Origin: Lagopus muta
Lineage: Eukaryota; Chordata; Aves; Galliformes; Phasianidae
Reading direction: 5' to 3'
NCBI RefSeq assembly: GCF_023343835.1
Contig: NC_064435.1
Location: 56,520,134-56,584,133 of the forward strand
DNA length: 64,000 bases
Under the pieces are notes generated by a model that worked only from the letters and a program-made list of their open reading frames with translations, did no database searches and was not told where the DNA came from. This document shows positions 48,281 through 60,506 of the stretch, piece by piece (within the stretch, counting starts at the first letter, position 1; every line of letters starts with the position of its first letter). A program made the translations under genes and the position numbers.

Positions 48281-50627
48281 CTTCTGAAACCCATGCTTTA
48301 TTCAGATTTGGAGCCTTGGTGAAGCTTTCCTGTCTCTAACTCAAGGGTCATTCATTTATTTTCTGGGAATAAGAGTTAGTTTGCTGGAGGCCGGCTGCAG
48401 GCTGCTCCTTCAGATCTCTGTGTGCTGTTCAGGTTCCTCAGGTCACACTCTTTGCAGCTCTCACTGGGATTTTAAAGACAAGAAACAGCACACAAATTTT
48501 AGGAACTGTCTATAAATCAGTGTTACAGTATATAGACTTACATGAGAACTGCACTTCACACTGAAATAACTTACTCAGTAGGAATAAGGACTTGTCAGTA
48601 ATGACACAGATATTTCCTGCACCCCAAAAATCAGTAATGAGCACAGGGCTGGGATTCAGGAAACACTGATTCTAAGCTAAATTGTGCGAGTCATCAATTC
48701 CGTGGGCCTGAAATGAGTAATTTTGTCTTTCTCTTTGCTACAATAATCACTTGCCCCAAATGAGTTCAGCAAGAGTCAGTTAATGAATTCAGGCTCCATG
48801 AAGCCTGAACAGGTATGCAAGGCCTTTGAGACAAAACAGCCTCCTCAGAAGCCCGGAGGGACCAGTTTTCAAAAACTCTTCAGCATCCTTATTAGACACA
48901 TTTCAAGTTAGATACTCAAGAGCATTTTTCTAGAAAGAAAATATCATTGCTTCTGGCCATTAAAGTGATAAGTAATGGAATAATTAAGTAATATATGTCC
49001 TGACATGGTAAAAAAAAAAAAAATCATGGTATCAACTTATTTTCTTCCATCATACATCACTAAATGCATGATTATATTTCACAGAAATTTCACAGAAAAC
49101 AGATAGTGTTAGTTCTGATGATGAAGGGCTCAAGTGTCTTGTTTTATCCCGGATATACTGTGTCCCTGCACAGCAGTTAATCTCCAGTTTTAATGATATC
49201 CTCTTTGGAACTGGAAAAGACTGTGACAAGCAGCAGAAACTTTTAAACTCAGATTAAAACACAGAACAATACAAAGAGTTTTATGCATAACAAAACTAAA
49301 CCCATTGCTCCAGGGAAGTAGGGATTTCTTTATGCATATATAGACACATTCTCTGGGCTGGGTGCAGCTTTCTACTGATGAGAAGAAGAGGCTTAGCATT
49401 GCAAACCGTGAATAAGGGGCACGCACATCATTCCAGAATATAATGAGTGGCACAAATAATTACAATTAAAAGTTATGGAATTGCCATCTGCTGCAAACGA
49501 TAACACTGTGATTTTCAAAACGTGGTACTGGATTGTGTTAGGTCTAACCATCACATAAAACCACAGGGTTTCCTTTTCGCCCCTTTACAGTGTAACAGCT
49601 CAGAAACTTTTCTTCCAATAACCCGGCTTCTCACCTCCAGTCAGGGACAGCATGGAATTGGTGAGCAGGAGCTCCTTACAAACATTCAGCTGGAAACATG
49701 ATCTACTTGAATGTGAGCATACTATCCTTCAACACAAGTGCTTTCAATAGTAGACTGTGGGGTATTTTGTTCCCTTATCTAAATTCAGTAGATATTATGA
49801 AGCATTTGCAAACAGAAATTTGTAGGTGCATGTCTTGAACATGCATCTCAAGACTTTAATCTACAGCTTGTTTGGCACCAGGATTACCCAGGTGCTCCCT
49901 GCAGTCTGTGCACCTGAATTGAATGGCACCTTGCAGCAAACAGCAGGGGAGCTATCCTCAAACACAAGCATGAGGGCAGTGAGTAATGTAAGCATGAACA
50001 AGTATGTGGGAACAATAAAGTAATAGTCTGCCCATCAGTAGTTCACAAGCAATAACCAATGACAATCTATTCACTGTAAATAGCAGGTCCAGCCACATCA
50101 CACCTGGCTCTCATTTAATATTTGCTTAAAAGCTGGAGGAAGGAAATGGGAACACTTGTTTTCAAAAAGTATTTTAGCCCATATTTTAAAGTTTTACATG
50201 ATCCCATTTCCATACGCATTAAGCATCTTAAAGGGATTTTATAATAGTCTTAAAGGTCATGAAAAAAAGCCACAAAGTTGAGAGCAGATCTGAATTCTGA
50301 GGTTGATCCTGCAATCCCTCTACAACCTCTCCAGATTTCAAGGAACTGTAATCAACATCAGTAAGCCTCTCTATCCATAGTGTACACTCCCTCAGCTTTT
50401 ACCATCATTTGTAGTTTAGCACCACCTTCCTAGGCTTCAAAGAATGACAGCTTTGCACTGCTATATCTTTTGGCAAAATATATGCAGAACTCTCAAAAAG
50501 AGGTGGCTTTGTCCTGACCTGCTCTAAGTACCAGCCATGTTCAATAAGGAGATAGAGCTACCTGTCCTCAGCAATTTTTAGACACTGTCTCATTAATACT
50601 CCCCGTAGTTCTTCAGATACAACAGCC
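48281..50627. other. Intergenic, nothing recognised
   Basis: No gene or clear repeat apart from a poly(A) run near 49011-49022. Confidence 0.5.
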
Positions 50628-50932
50628 TGCACAATCAATGAATATACAGATGATACAGTATATCTGAGAGCTTAGCTTATGTACACTAGAGCAGGAAAAA
50701 AAGGACACTCACCCTATCCTGGGCCCACATAGTAAACTCCCGTGAAGTGGATCTCCAGAAGAGATCCTTCCCCACTGGCAGTCAGCTCTTAAATGGGTCT
50801 AGGAGAGGTGGAGCCAGGCTCCATCCCTTCCGGCAGCACAGGTGAATTGCCTTCACGTGTGCTCCCATGGCTGACTCATTGCTCGCCTCAGGTCAATCAG
50901 AAGTTCAGGCTGTGATTCAGCAGCCCCATACA
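50628..50932 (-). mobile_element. 3' LTR, copy B, of a decayed ERV
   Basis: About 305 bases; on the plus strand it begins TGCACAATCAATGAATATAC (start inferred by alignment with copy A) and ends CAGCCCCATACA. On the minus strand it is preceded by a purine-rich AAAGGGGTGGAG, a good polypurine tract, as expected upstream of a 3' LTR. It contains TTTAAGAGCTGAC, the TATA-like position seen in copy C as TATTTAAG. Confidence 0.7.
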
Positions 50933-51960
50933 CTCCACCCCTTTAAGGCATGAATCAATGATTAGGTTGACTAAGGGGTGAGCTTTTCCTAATACACAGA
51001 TCCGATATACCAGGATGCTTATACAATTTTCATCGTGACACATGTTGGTAAGATTCAAGACGAGTGATGATCAGTGGATGTCCATACTCTTCTATGGGCC
51101 AGTGCTCGATGATGTGCCTGGAGGTATGAAGTCCTGAGGTGCAGGTCCGTTCTATGTTCCATCAGTCCCATGCAGACCATCACCGGGTGTTGTACGTGAT
51201 CTGACAGCAACACTGGAACGCTTGATGGCATTTTGTTCCTTCCGGTGGTCCTGAAGGCTCACAGACTCACAGGGAGTAATACAGATGTTTCAGAGGTACC
51301 AGGAGGGGAAGGTCTGCTCTCCAGGGTAAGATACAGGCCGTATTTCTATCCTGGGTCAACACTTCCGCTTGTACTGGGGCACGTCCTGGCCGCCTGTACC
51401 ACACCTTCTGGCCGGATATCTGCGGCTGCATAACGATATCAGGCACCAAAGGAGGTGTCCTGATCTGCCACAGGGACATGATGGGGGTCCCTTTAGCAAT
51501 AAAGATCGGAGTGTTGACCACAATATCAGTAGGCCATGTACCTATTACTGGAGGGACTACTGAGCCTCCCACCTCCAACAATCTCCCCCAAGGTGCAAGT
51601 AGGCCACACCACTTGGGTCCTACCTGCACCTTCCTGGGCCATTTTATTCTATGGGCTCCAGGATCTAAATTCTCAGAGGCAGGGAGCAGAATATTATTTT
51701 CGTTACCAATCTGGGGTCTTACCTGATGATCAGTGCCCATAATTTGGATCCTAAGCAGGGTGGCCCATGTTGTCTGCAACATTCTCAGGGCACTGGGTCT
51801 TTCATTCAGGTCCCGCAAGGTTTCATACAGTCTTTTTGTCTCATCTTAGAGCAAGCATTTTATAAAAGATGTTCTTTGACATGTTTCCCAGCTTGCCCTC
51901 ACTTGTTTGGGGCATGTCTAGGATCAGCTAACCAAGAATATGCCTAATTACAAAGTTACC
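50933..51960 (-). mobile_element. Decayed ERV internal region (3' pol-like)
   Basis: Joined to LTR copy B. A minus-strand frame of 183 codons (51818-51267) stays open and has features suggesting a dUTPase-like domain: a Gly-Leu-Leu-Ala-Pro-Trp-Gly-Arg-Leu segment and, downstream, a hydrophobic-Lys-Gly-Thr-Pro-Ile-x-x-Leu-Trp-Gln-Ile segment. ERV-L type elements are known to carry a dUTPase after integrase. Upstream of 51818 the reading frames are broken by several stops. No 5' LTR is found beyond 51960, so the element is 5'-truncated. The domain call is tentative; that it is an ERV internal segment is likelier. Confidence 0.5.
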
Positions 51961-54900
51961 TTACATTCACCCTCTACAAAATCTACTTCCAGGCTGAGCC
52001 TCTTATCTCATGACCCCCCCGTGACGTGATTGCTTTAATGGAAGTCTCATTTGCTGTTACTTCAAAAACAAAATGAAACAAAACCCACAAGAGGTGAGTA
52101 GGCTTTTTCTTGGCTGAGTCCTTCACTTTGATACAGCATCAGATACTCATAGGCAGTGCTATCCCAGGTAGAGGTCACAAAACTCTGGGTGACATTGTGG
52201 CAGTTGTGCTTGCAGTTCAAAGGACGGCCCAGTGGCTAAGCCACTTACTGCAATGCTGGATGCTGAAGCTTCATTCCTCTTAAACCTTTGCTTCCCTCTC
52301 TGGTTGTGAAATTGTTTTTTTCCCCAATAAATGCTTTTTCAATGGGGGGAAATGTCTTAAGTGTTTTGTGGCTTAGTTTCTTTGCCTATGTGACTACTCG
52401 AGAACGAGCTGATGTTGAATATAAAGCAGCCCCTCATGTTTGTCTCTTCTGGGAATGAAAAAAGGTATGCATACAAAGCAACCATCACGTGTATCCCTGC
52501 CAGGTCTCCATCCTTCTATCACATATCTTCATTTCCTAAAATGCCAACTGACAATGGCTTCAGTAATGACAGTAAGCATTGGAGTGAATACACATTTACA
52601 TCTGTCAAAAACGTCTGATCAGTAATAAGAGCAAAGCAATGACAGGTGTCATTTAAAATACATGTGAATAAGCGTACCCTTTCTGGAGGCACTCTCAAGA
52701 AAATGAATGTAAATGAGTCTTCTAAGGTGAATTACTTTAATTTCTCTGCACTTTGGTGTCGATATTCTCAGTAAGAGTTCAAAAATTTAAATGATCTTAA
52801 TTTAATTTACTTCCTTTCCAAGGAGAACAAAAGCAGACAGAATTAAAGCTGCTGTAATTCAAACAGCATCCACATAATTCTGTGTGATGCAGTTTAAGCG
52901 ATATATTTTCAGTTCTCATTTTAGTTTGTTTGGATTGCATTTTCAGTGTGTCCCTGAGAAGGCAAAAACCAAATGCACTATAGTTTGAAGGGTATCTAGA
53001 TAGCATGTAGTGCTAAACAGATATATATTTTTTTCTTGTCCTAATTAACGGAGCATAGAAATATTGCCAGAGACATTTCTACTCAATAGAGAAACTGCAT
53101 AAGTGGATCTGGCACATATATTTGATGCTTCTATTAAAATTTGAATTTGATTTTCATTGCATCTGGAGTTTGCATTGAAAAAGTATTATATCAGAAGAGT
53201 TCTTTTAACTGCATGCGATATTTACAGGCACAGAAATTACACTGAGCATGTTTGCATGAAAACAGAAACAAATTAATTCCTGCTGGCAAGACAGACCATT
53301 TTTAGATGAATGTACTCCCATTGGCTCTTCAGACCTTCTCAAACACCAATTCTTGTCTATAAAGCCCCTTTCGGATTCCTCAGCATCAGATTGAAACCAG
53401 TGGCATGTGGGATAGGCAGCTCCGTTTAGAAAGCCATGGAGAAGCATCATGATGTTTTCCAGTCATAATGTCAATATCCCTCGTTCATGAAATTGATTTG
53501 GACAGGCTCTGACCTCACTTTGCAAAGTATTAGTGCTACAGATGAGACAGTGGCTGTCTCAGGGTTGTTATCACTGAAGAGCATGCCCTTGAGAACTCTG
53601 GCCTGCCAAAAGCCACAGGCAAATCATGCTGGTTTACCTGGGCAGGCAGCGATTCTCCACCTTCCCCCATCTTGAGCTGTATCCTAAAAAGCAGGTTGTT
53701 TATGCACAATCCCCAGCACTGCTGATCACAGAAAGCAACCACGAACTTTTGGGCCTCTTGAAAGGGGCATAGAGTAGTGTCCGAGGGCTGCTTGGGAGAA
53801 ATCAATGCTAGATTGAAGCAGAAATGGGATCTGTGGTCTCAGTCACTTCAGTGCAATGCTTTTCTTCAGTGTGATCCACCTTCCTTCATGAGTGACTGAT
53901 AACTAAGTCAGAGTATTGTGGGCAATAAGAGATTTCTACCACAAACACCCTTGTTTGCCAAGCATTTTCCATCTTTCAGGCAACCAAACTTCAAAGCCAG
54001 CTCCTTGAACGCAGCATATGTGTGAGAACTGTGCCACTGGCAATGTTCTCTTTGTGTTTCAGCTTCTACACTTCAAATTTGTTGGTATTAGAAATCTGAA
54101 CAGAATGAAAAGCATCCAGAGAGAGCAGAAGGCCCAGTGTATTAGCAATTATTGTTTGATTATACAAAGTGACAGCACCAACTCTAAAAGGTAGAAAATC
54201 AGTTTACAGTTGTTTAACAACTTGGAATTATTTTTTGCATGATAAGCACCTGCTTTCAGCCATTTTTTCCCCATATTCCTTCAAGAAAATTTCAGTCAAG
54301 AAAGTTTGCCTGTTTCTGGGGCTAAAGCTGAACAAAAAACTCTCCTCTGCCTAATGTGAAATACAAAGACATTCTTCTAGCAGCTTAAATAACCTCCAGT
54401 CTGAAGCAGAGATCAGTGGTGGGGCTAACTGTGGCTGTGGGGCCACAGTCCCACGGCCAGACCCAATGTAGGCACCATGGCGAGCCGGTACCCAGGCCTC
54501 AGCCCCAAGATGCAGGCACCCAGGAGATGGCTGCTAGATTAACACAGAACTGTGAGGTCATGTTAGAGAAGAATATCAGTAAGTATTTTACTTAGACTTT
54601 CAGAAGTATATTCCAGTGTGGAATTGTCTTTTTGTATCCTCCTATACCTTGAGAGCCACAACCAGGACTGCAGATTTGGTTTAATCCCCACAGTTCACAT
54701 CACACTGGGGATGGGCAGCTCCTTCAGCTGCCCCGATGTGGATACGTCCATACACACTTGGGATTTCCCTATCACCTGGGGAATACTAATAAGTATAGGC
54801 TGGAGCAGAGGCCTGTAGCAATAGGAAAGCATGTTTTTCCCAAGGTGTTTACCAACAGCTCTTACTAAATATATGGGAAAAGCCCCATACACTGGGGGCA

Positions 54901-56529
54901 GTTGAAAAAAATTGAAAGAACCATCACCTCATTCCTTGATACACTTGGGTCAGGAAGGGATTTATTTCAATGGCCTAACAAGTGGAAATCCTTAGTTTTA
55001 AGCTCAGCTTAGACTCACTAATTCTGCTCCAAAGCTTTTAAGAAGTCTCTTTTTCTGTTTCAGAGTCCCCATTGTACTAACTAGATTAATCAGTGTTTAC
55101 ACAGGGCTTTGCTATAATGTGTTCTGTAGATTTAGCACTGTTAGGACTAAAGGTTGGAAAAAAATGCACTAAGAAGTTATTTAAGAATCCACATTAGGCA
55201 AAATACTTTAGATCATGTTTAAAATGGAATTCTAGAGTAATAATCCTATTGATTTTAAATTTAACTTTATTAATTTCTTAGGAAAAATGAGCAATTGGTA
55301 TGCATGCCAGTTTTCAATATATTTTTTTTTTAAGGCATAAGCAATGCACTTTTTCTTTACTCATCCGTAAATCATACTGAATGTTTATGGATTATTTCAC
55401 GTAAATAATTTGTAGAAGGATATTGGGAGACTTTTAAACGTTTGGAGGCAGATGCCTCTTCTAAATCCCTGAAGAAAAATTGAGAATAAAAGCATTTTTA
55501 ATTGCTTAGAGCAGATGGTAGGGTAATAAAAGTGCTGAACAGCTATAAAACAAACATCAGGAAATGACATCCATCAGAAAAGAACCAGTAGAAGTGAGAT
55601 ATGCAAACACAGATGTTAGAGAGAAGTGATTTTAGAGTAAAGACTCAAACTTTGTATCCCATGCATGATGCTCTGTTGCCCTCCCAGCCTTTTGGTCCTT
55701 CTGATTCCAGTTTGCAACTGAACGATGATGAACAAAACATACCAGGAATTGCTTTCTTATGAGAAGGAGCAGCCATATTCAGTAATTATCTCTAATTAGC
55801 GGCAGCAGTTGCATTTTTACACATTACTGATTTAATCACATACCATAAATTCAAAATATCCCATCCTGTTTCCCAAAGAACTGGCTTCCCTACTCTCTGC
55901 TGCTCCAACTTGCCCTGTTAACACTTCCCTGCAGGAGTGGAAGGGGCCAGGTTTCCTGGTGTGGTTAATTGACAGCAATATTCAGCACTTGAGGTACTCA
56001 CCTGTGTGCTCCTTAATGACCTGTGATAGAACCGGCTGCCTCTGGGTGACTGCCTGGACTATTAGGGCTTATGGTATCTTGTTTTCAGACTTTTGTACGT
56101 GATATTTCGATAGTTACTATAATTAATAATTATCGTACTATTCTTTCTAGAGCTTAGTGATGATCTGTAAACATAACACTCCTGAACTTATCTATTCTAG
56201 AATATCAGTAATTCCGTGGCCTATTTTGAAAGGAAAATGGTTTCAGGATCTCTCATGATGTGGTATGTTTTTATATGTTAATAGAATTCTTAGCTCTAGT
56301 ATCAGCTGTCCCCAAAATCATTGTGTCCCTGTAGGACTGGTGTCTCTTGATGTACCTTTGGGTCATGCACAAGGCACACAGAAAATCTTATTGTTTTGTT
56401 GCTGTACTGAAAACTCTGGGAAAGAAGAATCTCCAGAGGGAACTAATGTTATGATTTAGAGAATAAATCTATATTTGTTAAACTTAGAATTTAAAACTCT
56501 GGGGAGGAAAAAAAAAAAGCAACTTAAAA
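51961..56529. other. Intergenic, no gene recognised
   Basis: AT-rich sequence. The only contrasting patch is a GC-richer block at 54415-54542 (separate entry). No CR1 or LTR is evident. Confidence 0.5.
54415..54542 (+). other. Isolated GC-rich patch with a 21-codon ORF
   Basis: A GC-rich, CpG-containing island in AT-rich DNA. It holds an inverted repeat CTGTGG/CCACAG at 54435-54448 and an ATG at 54477 in a strong context (GGCACCATGGCG), opening 21 codons to a TAA at 54540-54542. The peptide begins MASRYPGLSPKMQ. I recognise neither a gene nor a repeat family. Confidence 0.3.
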
Positions 56530-56838
56530 ATTGAGTTTTATCAATGCTGACATGAAGCTGTGGTATGAAGCTGTGTTTAATGGTATGGAGCTGCATCAAG
56601 GGAGGGTCAAGCTGGGTGTTATGAAAAAAGTTCCTTCACCTGAGTGTGGTGGGCAGGGAACAGTCTCCCAGGGCAGTGATTATGCCCCCAAGCTGCCTAA
56701 GTTCAAGGAGCATTTGGACAGTGCTCTCAGTCATAGTGTTTGATTTGTTGTCCTGGTGGTCCTGTGTGGAGCCAGGAGTTGGGCTTGATGATCCCTGTAA
56801 GTTCCTTCTAACTCAGGATATTCTGTAATTCTAAAATA
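56530..56838 (+). mobile_element. CR1 LINE 3' fragment, plus orientation
   Basis: Contains TATGGAGCTGCATCAAGGGA, CCAGGAGTTGGGCTTGATGA and TCTAACTCAGGATATTCTGT, ending in a CR1 tail. It is the same subfamily as 10865-11325. The small open frames over it are not genes. Confidence 0.8.
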
Positions 56839-57172
56839 TGATTTTTAAAAATGGTTATTTTGTTATGTCACAAACCATAATGCTAACACTGCCTTGAATA
56901 CACAAACTGTGATTCAAGCCTCTTGAAAAGCATTTTATTTACTTTATCTCCTTACGTTTTGAATTATGCTTCAATACGCTCTGATTTTTATCACTGTCAG
57001 ACTCTACAAACTAGTAAACAGAGAATCTCAGTTAAATTACTTGACTACTGAAACAGATTTATGGTTATGTCTTCAAAAAAGACAAGCCCTGCTCTAAACC
57101 CGCAAAAATTAAGATTAACTGTAAAGGAGAAGTCTACAATCAGAAGAGAAATAAAAGTTCATTTTTATTAAA

Positions 57173-57271
57173 CAGAATCATAGAATATATCAAGTTGGAA
57201 GTGACCTATAAGGATCACAAGGTCCAATGCCTGGTTTCACATAGGGCCACACAATAATCAGACCATACGGC
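57173..57271 (-). mobile_element. CR1 LINE fragment, interrupted by LTR copy C (part 1)
   Basis: Starts CAGAATCATAGAATATATCA and runs to CCATACGGC. The CR1 consensus continues on the far side of the LTR at 57588, so this is one element cut in two. Confidence 0.8.
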
Positions 57272-57582
57272 TGTATAATCAAGGTGTTATAACCACAATA
57301 TAATCAAGAGAATTAGGCAAAGTAAACAACGATCACAAAAGAGAATAAGTGGAAGAGCTTACCCTTTGGTTGAGCTCACCAGAAGACACCAAGAGAGGGG
57401 ATCTCCAGAAGAGAGATCCTTCCCCTCTGGTAGCCAGCTCTTAAATAGGTCTAGGAGCACAGGTGAATAGATCTTCCGGCAGCACAGGTGAATTGCCTTC
57501 ACCTGTGCTCCTCTGGCTGACTCATGGCTCGCCTCAGGTGATTAATCAGAGGTTCAGGCCGTGACTCAGCAGTTCCCATACA
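57272..57582 (-). mobile_element. Solo LTR, copy C, inserted in a CR1
   Basis: 311 bases, plus-strand ends TGTATAATC and TTCCCATACA (terminal TGTAT/ATACA inverted repeat). It is flanked by ACGGC (57267-57271) and ATGGC (57583-57587), a 5-base target duplication with one transition. On the minus strand it has a TATA-like CTATTTAAGAGCTGG. It duplicates an inner segment: GCACAGGTGAATAGATCTTC is followed by GCACAGGTGAATTGCCTTCA. Confidence 0.8.
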
Positions 57583-57587
57583 ATGGC

Positions 57588-57785
57588 TAAAAGCACTGTC
57601 CATATGCTGCTTGAACTTGCAAGATCAGTGCCATGACCACTTCTCTGGGAAGGCAGTTGCAGTGCTCAACCACACCCTCTTAGTGAAGAACCTTTTCCAG
57701 ATATCTGACCTGAACTTCCCATGTCACAGCTTCATGCTGTTCCCTTGGGTTCTACCACTGATCATCAGACAGAGGAGATTATTAC
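57588..57785 (-). mobile_element. CR1 LINE fragment (part 2)
   Basis: Continuation of the CR1 at 57173-57271: AAAAGCACTGTCCATATGCT, CTTCTCTGGGAAGGCAGTTG and CCTTTTCCAGATATCTGACC, ending near ATCAGACAGAGGAG. Confidence 0.8.
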
Positions 57786-59159
57786 CCAAGTTTAACCAAA
57801 CTCAAAGAGTAAACAAGGAAATAAAGTAGGAAAAATAGGTTAGATACTTTCAGATTTTCATTTTTATATCAGGTAGCCAGGATAAGGGATATCTATATCT
57901 GAAAGTTTGGTTGCTTAATGTTCATTGATTTGGTTCAGTGAGAGTACAATTGGCCATAGCACGTGGGTGAACAACATGTGGCAGTTTCTAAGGAAGTAGA
58001 GCTTGGCTTTCTGCTTTCTTGCAGAAGTACAGAAAATTTCTAAGCTCATTTCCTTCCTGGAAATGGAAAATCTTGTTTCCTTTCATGGTTTCTTTAGAAT
58101 TCAGGATGTGGAGAAGAAGACCTGAGGTCTGCTCATAGCAGGAGGGTTCACATCAACAGGCTGCAGGGTGCACACTGACACCTGCTGCCTCAGCTCCACT
58201 CGTGCTCCATTTTCTTTGGGATTCCTCACCGCATAAAATTTTAGACCTGTGAATTATGTCTGTGCTTTGAAACCACTTCCTGGTTATCTGATGTTTCACG
58301 CTACCTGGCAGCACTGCAGTGACAGGCACTTTATCCTGAGTGAAAAATAGATGAGGTGGCTGAAAATACAATTTCTGTGGTTGTTTTTCTGAACCAGCAA
58401 TATTTTGTTTCTGTTCATGACCCAACTTGTTTGGCTGATCATTACAGAAAGCAGATATAACATTTCATAGTGCTTTTGTCTATCATGCATCACTTTTTAC
58501 ATTCCTAGTTACAGACTCCAAAATGGGAAAACAGCTTCCAAATAAGGCTATAAGATGTGCAATGCCCTTCCCAGGACATGTATCCCCTTCCCCTGCAGTA
58601 TCACCTTTCCTCTGCCCTGCAGGCACCAGTTCCTCTCAGATAAATGAGACTTCTCAGCCTCTTCACCACAGCTTTTCCTCCACATGCATTTATTTAGGTC
58701 TGCACATGTGAAAATACAATTCAGTTGTTTGCAAAGGGAGTGTATGTTGCAGAGAGCTGCTGCACACACGTACAGGATTTCAGCTTCAGCTGTACTACAG
58801 AACTGCAAACTCTGCTATTAGGTCCAATAGGTTATTGGGGAGACAGACAGACTTCCATGGAAATAGTCTGAAATTCACACATCCCAGACTGAGAGCCAGC
58901 ACTACCAATAGCCAAAGAAATGGTAGAAGAAAACAAATGAAACGGAAACTAAGGAGAAAATAGTTTACGATTAAAATATCTACAGCATGTTTGTGAACAA
59001 TAACAAGGGACTTTCCAGAAATTTAAAACAGGAAGATCTTTTTTCCTTGAGAAACCACTAAATAAGGGCAGGAAAAAATCAGGGGATTTTTATCATATAG
59101 CTTATTTTCAAATAAACGCCCAAAGAGTACTTTCACATTAATAAGGAAAATGCCATTTG
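57786..59159. other. Intergenic, nothing recognised
   Basis: No gene or clear repeat seen. Confidence 0.5.
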
Positions 59160-59290
59160 GGATCACAGGAAATTGTCAGCTGGAAAAGAGCTGGGGCATC
59201 CCTGTCCAACTCTTGCTCACAGCAGGGCCAGCTCTGAGGTCAGAGTGGGTTGCTCAGGGCTTTGTCCTCATCCACTTCTCGCAGCAATGA
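59160..59290 (-). mobile_element. Old CR1 3' fragment
   Basis: GGATCACAGGAAATTGTCAG, then CCTGTCCAACTCTTGCTCAC and GGTTGCTCAGGGCTTTGTCC: a diverged reverse-complement CR1 3' end. Confidence 0.6.
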
Positions 59291-60391
59291 GGTTTTTTTT
59301 CCCCCTTCAGAATAAAGGGAAAAGTTCAAGCAGAAGCTGTATTGATTCAGAACAAAGCAACACTTTAGACGAGGATCTTGTCTTCAGTGGTGCTTAACCC
59401 TATGCATCTTTCCCTGATGTAATGAATGCGAGGAGGGCAGCTTGTCCCTCTCCAGCCTGTTCCTACCAATAATAATTCTGTAACTCTGAGGAACTGCAAA
59501 TCCAGAAATTCTTACTTTCTTGGATTCCTCTATTTGTCCTTTTCTTTAATTTAAAACATGCATACAATAAAGACAATGTAGGACAACATTACCTATTGTC
59601 TGAGCTTTTAGACTTATGACAAGAAAGAATGCAGTCAAATGTGACCAGATTCATAGCAGCCAAACAATTGCATGACAGAAAAAAACACAGATCTAGCAAA
59701 ACACATATTTTGGTATGGCCTTCTTGGCAAGAAGTCTACAGGAAAGTCTGCACATTATCCTGCATCAAATAATGCATTCTTTGTTCAAAAGATAAAATTC
59801 TAGGAATTAATAAACATTCACACTACAGAAATTTTGACTGTGTACTAACTTTGCCATAAAACCCAGGGCTCACTTCTAGCTGCAGCTGAGGCCTGAGATA
59901 GCACCAAGCAAGTAATGGGAGAGAATCAATCCTGAAGAGAGAGAATTGATGGCCTGCTTCTGAATGGGATTGATTTGGTACTTCTGGGGACACAAAAAGG
60001 ATTATCCTTTATCCCTTTGTATGTTACTATCAGAAAATGAATAGACCCTTTCCTTTGCTACAGGAGCTACTTTCCTGGTGAAGTCTGTCACATTTCTCAG
60101 CTTACTTACCAGGAGTGAGTTTAGATGAGGAGAATTTGGGATCTTACCAGCTGAACAGGTCATGATTAATTATTTTGGGACATTTCAGTGCTGCTTTGTT
60201 TTGCACCCTTTACCAGAACAGATGTAGTGATGAGCCACTCATCTCCAGGAGCTGCTTATTTTTACAGTCAGTTTTATTTGTTCTATAGTGCTCTGACACA
60301 CATAAATGTCCAGTAAAAGGCATTTAGCAGCTTGCTGCTTGTATTTCTCTACAGGTTTTGTGTCTGTTCCTCTTGTCATTCCCTAATGCAG
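59291..60391. other. Intergenic, nothing recognised
   Basis: No gene or clear repeat up to the exon-like segment that follows. Confidence 0.4.
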
Positions 60392-60506
60392 GAGTTATCG
60401 ACGTGCCAAGCACGGCTACTTCAGCACCTTGCTGCTAAAATGGAAAGCTCTGAAGCATTCAAAAGTTCATCTGGATCTCCTGATTTAAGAAATGCAACTG
60501 TGTGCC
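60392..60506 (+). CDS. Unassigned exon-like segment
   Basis: 115 bases between a strong acceptor (TTCCTCTTGTCATTCCCTAA then TGCAG) and a strong donor (TGTGCC|GTAAGTC). In one frame it is fully open and reads ELSTCQARLLQHLAAKM then ESSEAFKSSSGSPDLRNATV, amphipathic at first and Ser-rich later, with a composition unlike the surrounding AT-rich DNA. The open frame starts upstream at 60332 and continues past the donor to 60541, so the exon call rests on the splice signals. I do not recognise the family and found no partner exon in the window. It could be an internal exon of a plus-strand gene, an exon of a non-coding RNA, or chance. Confidence 0.3.
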
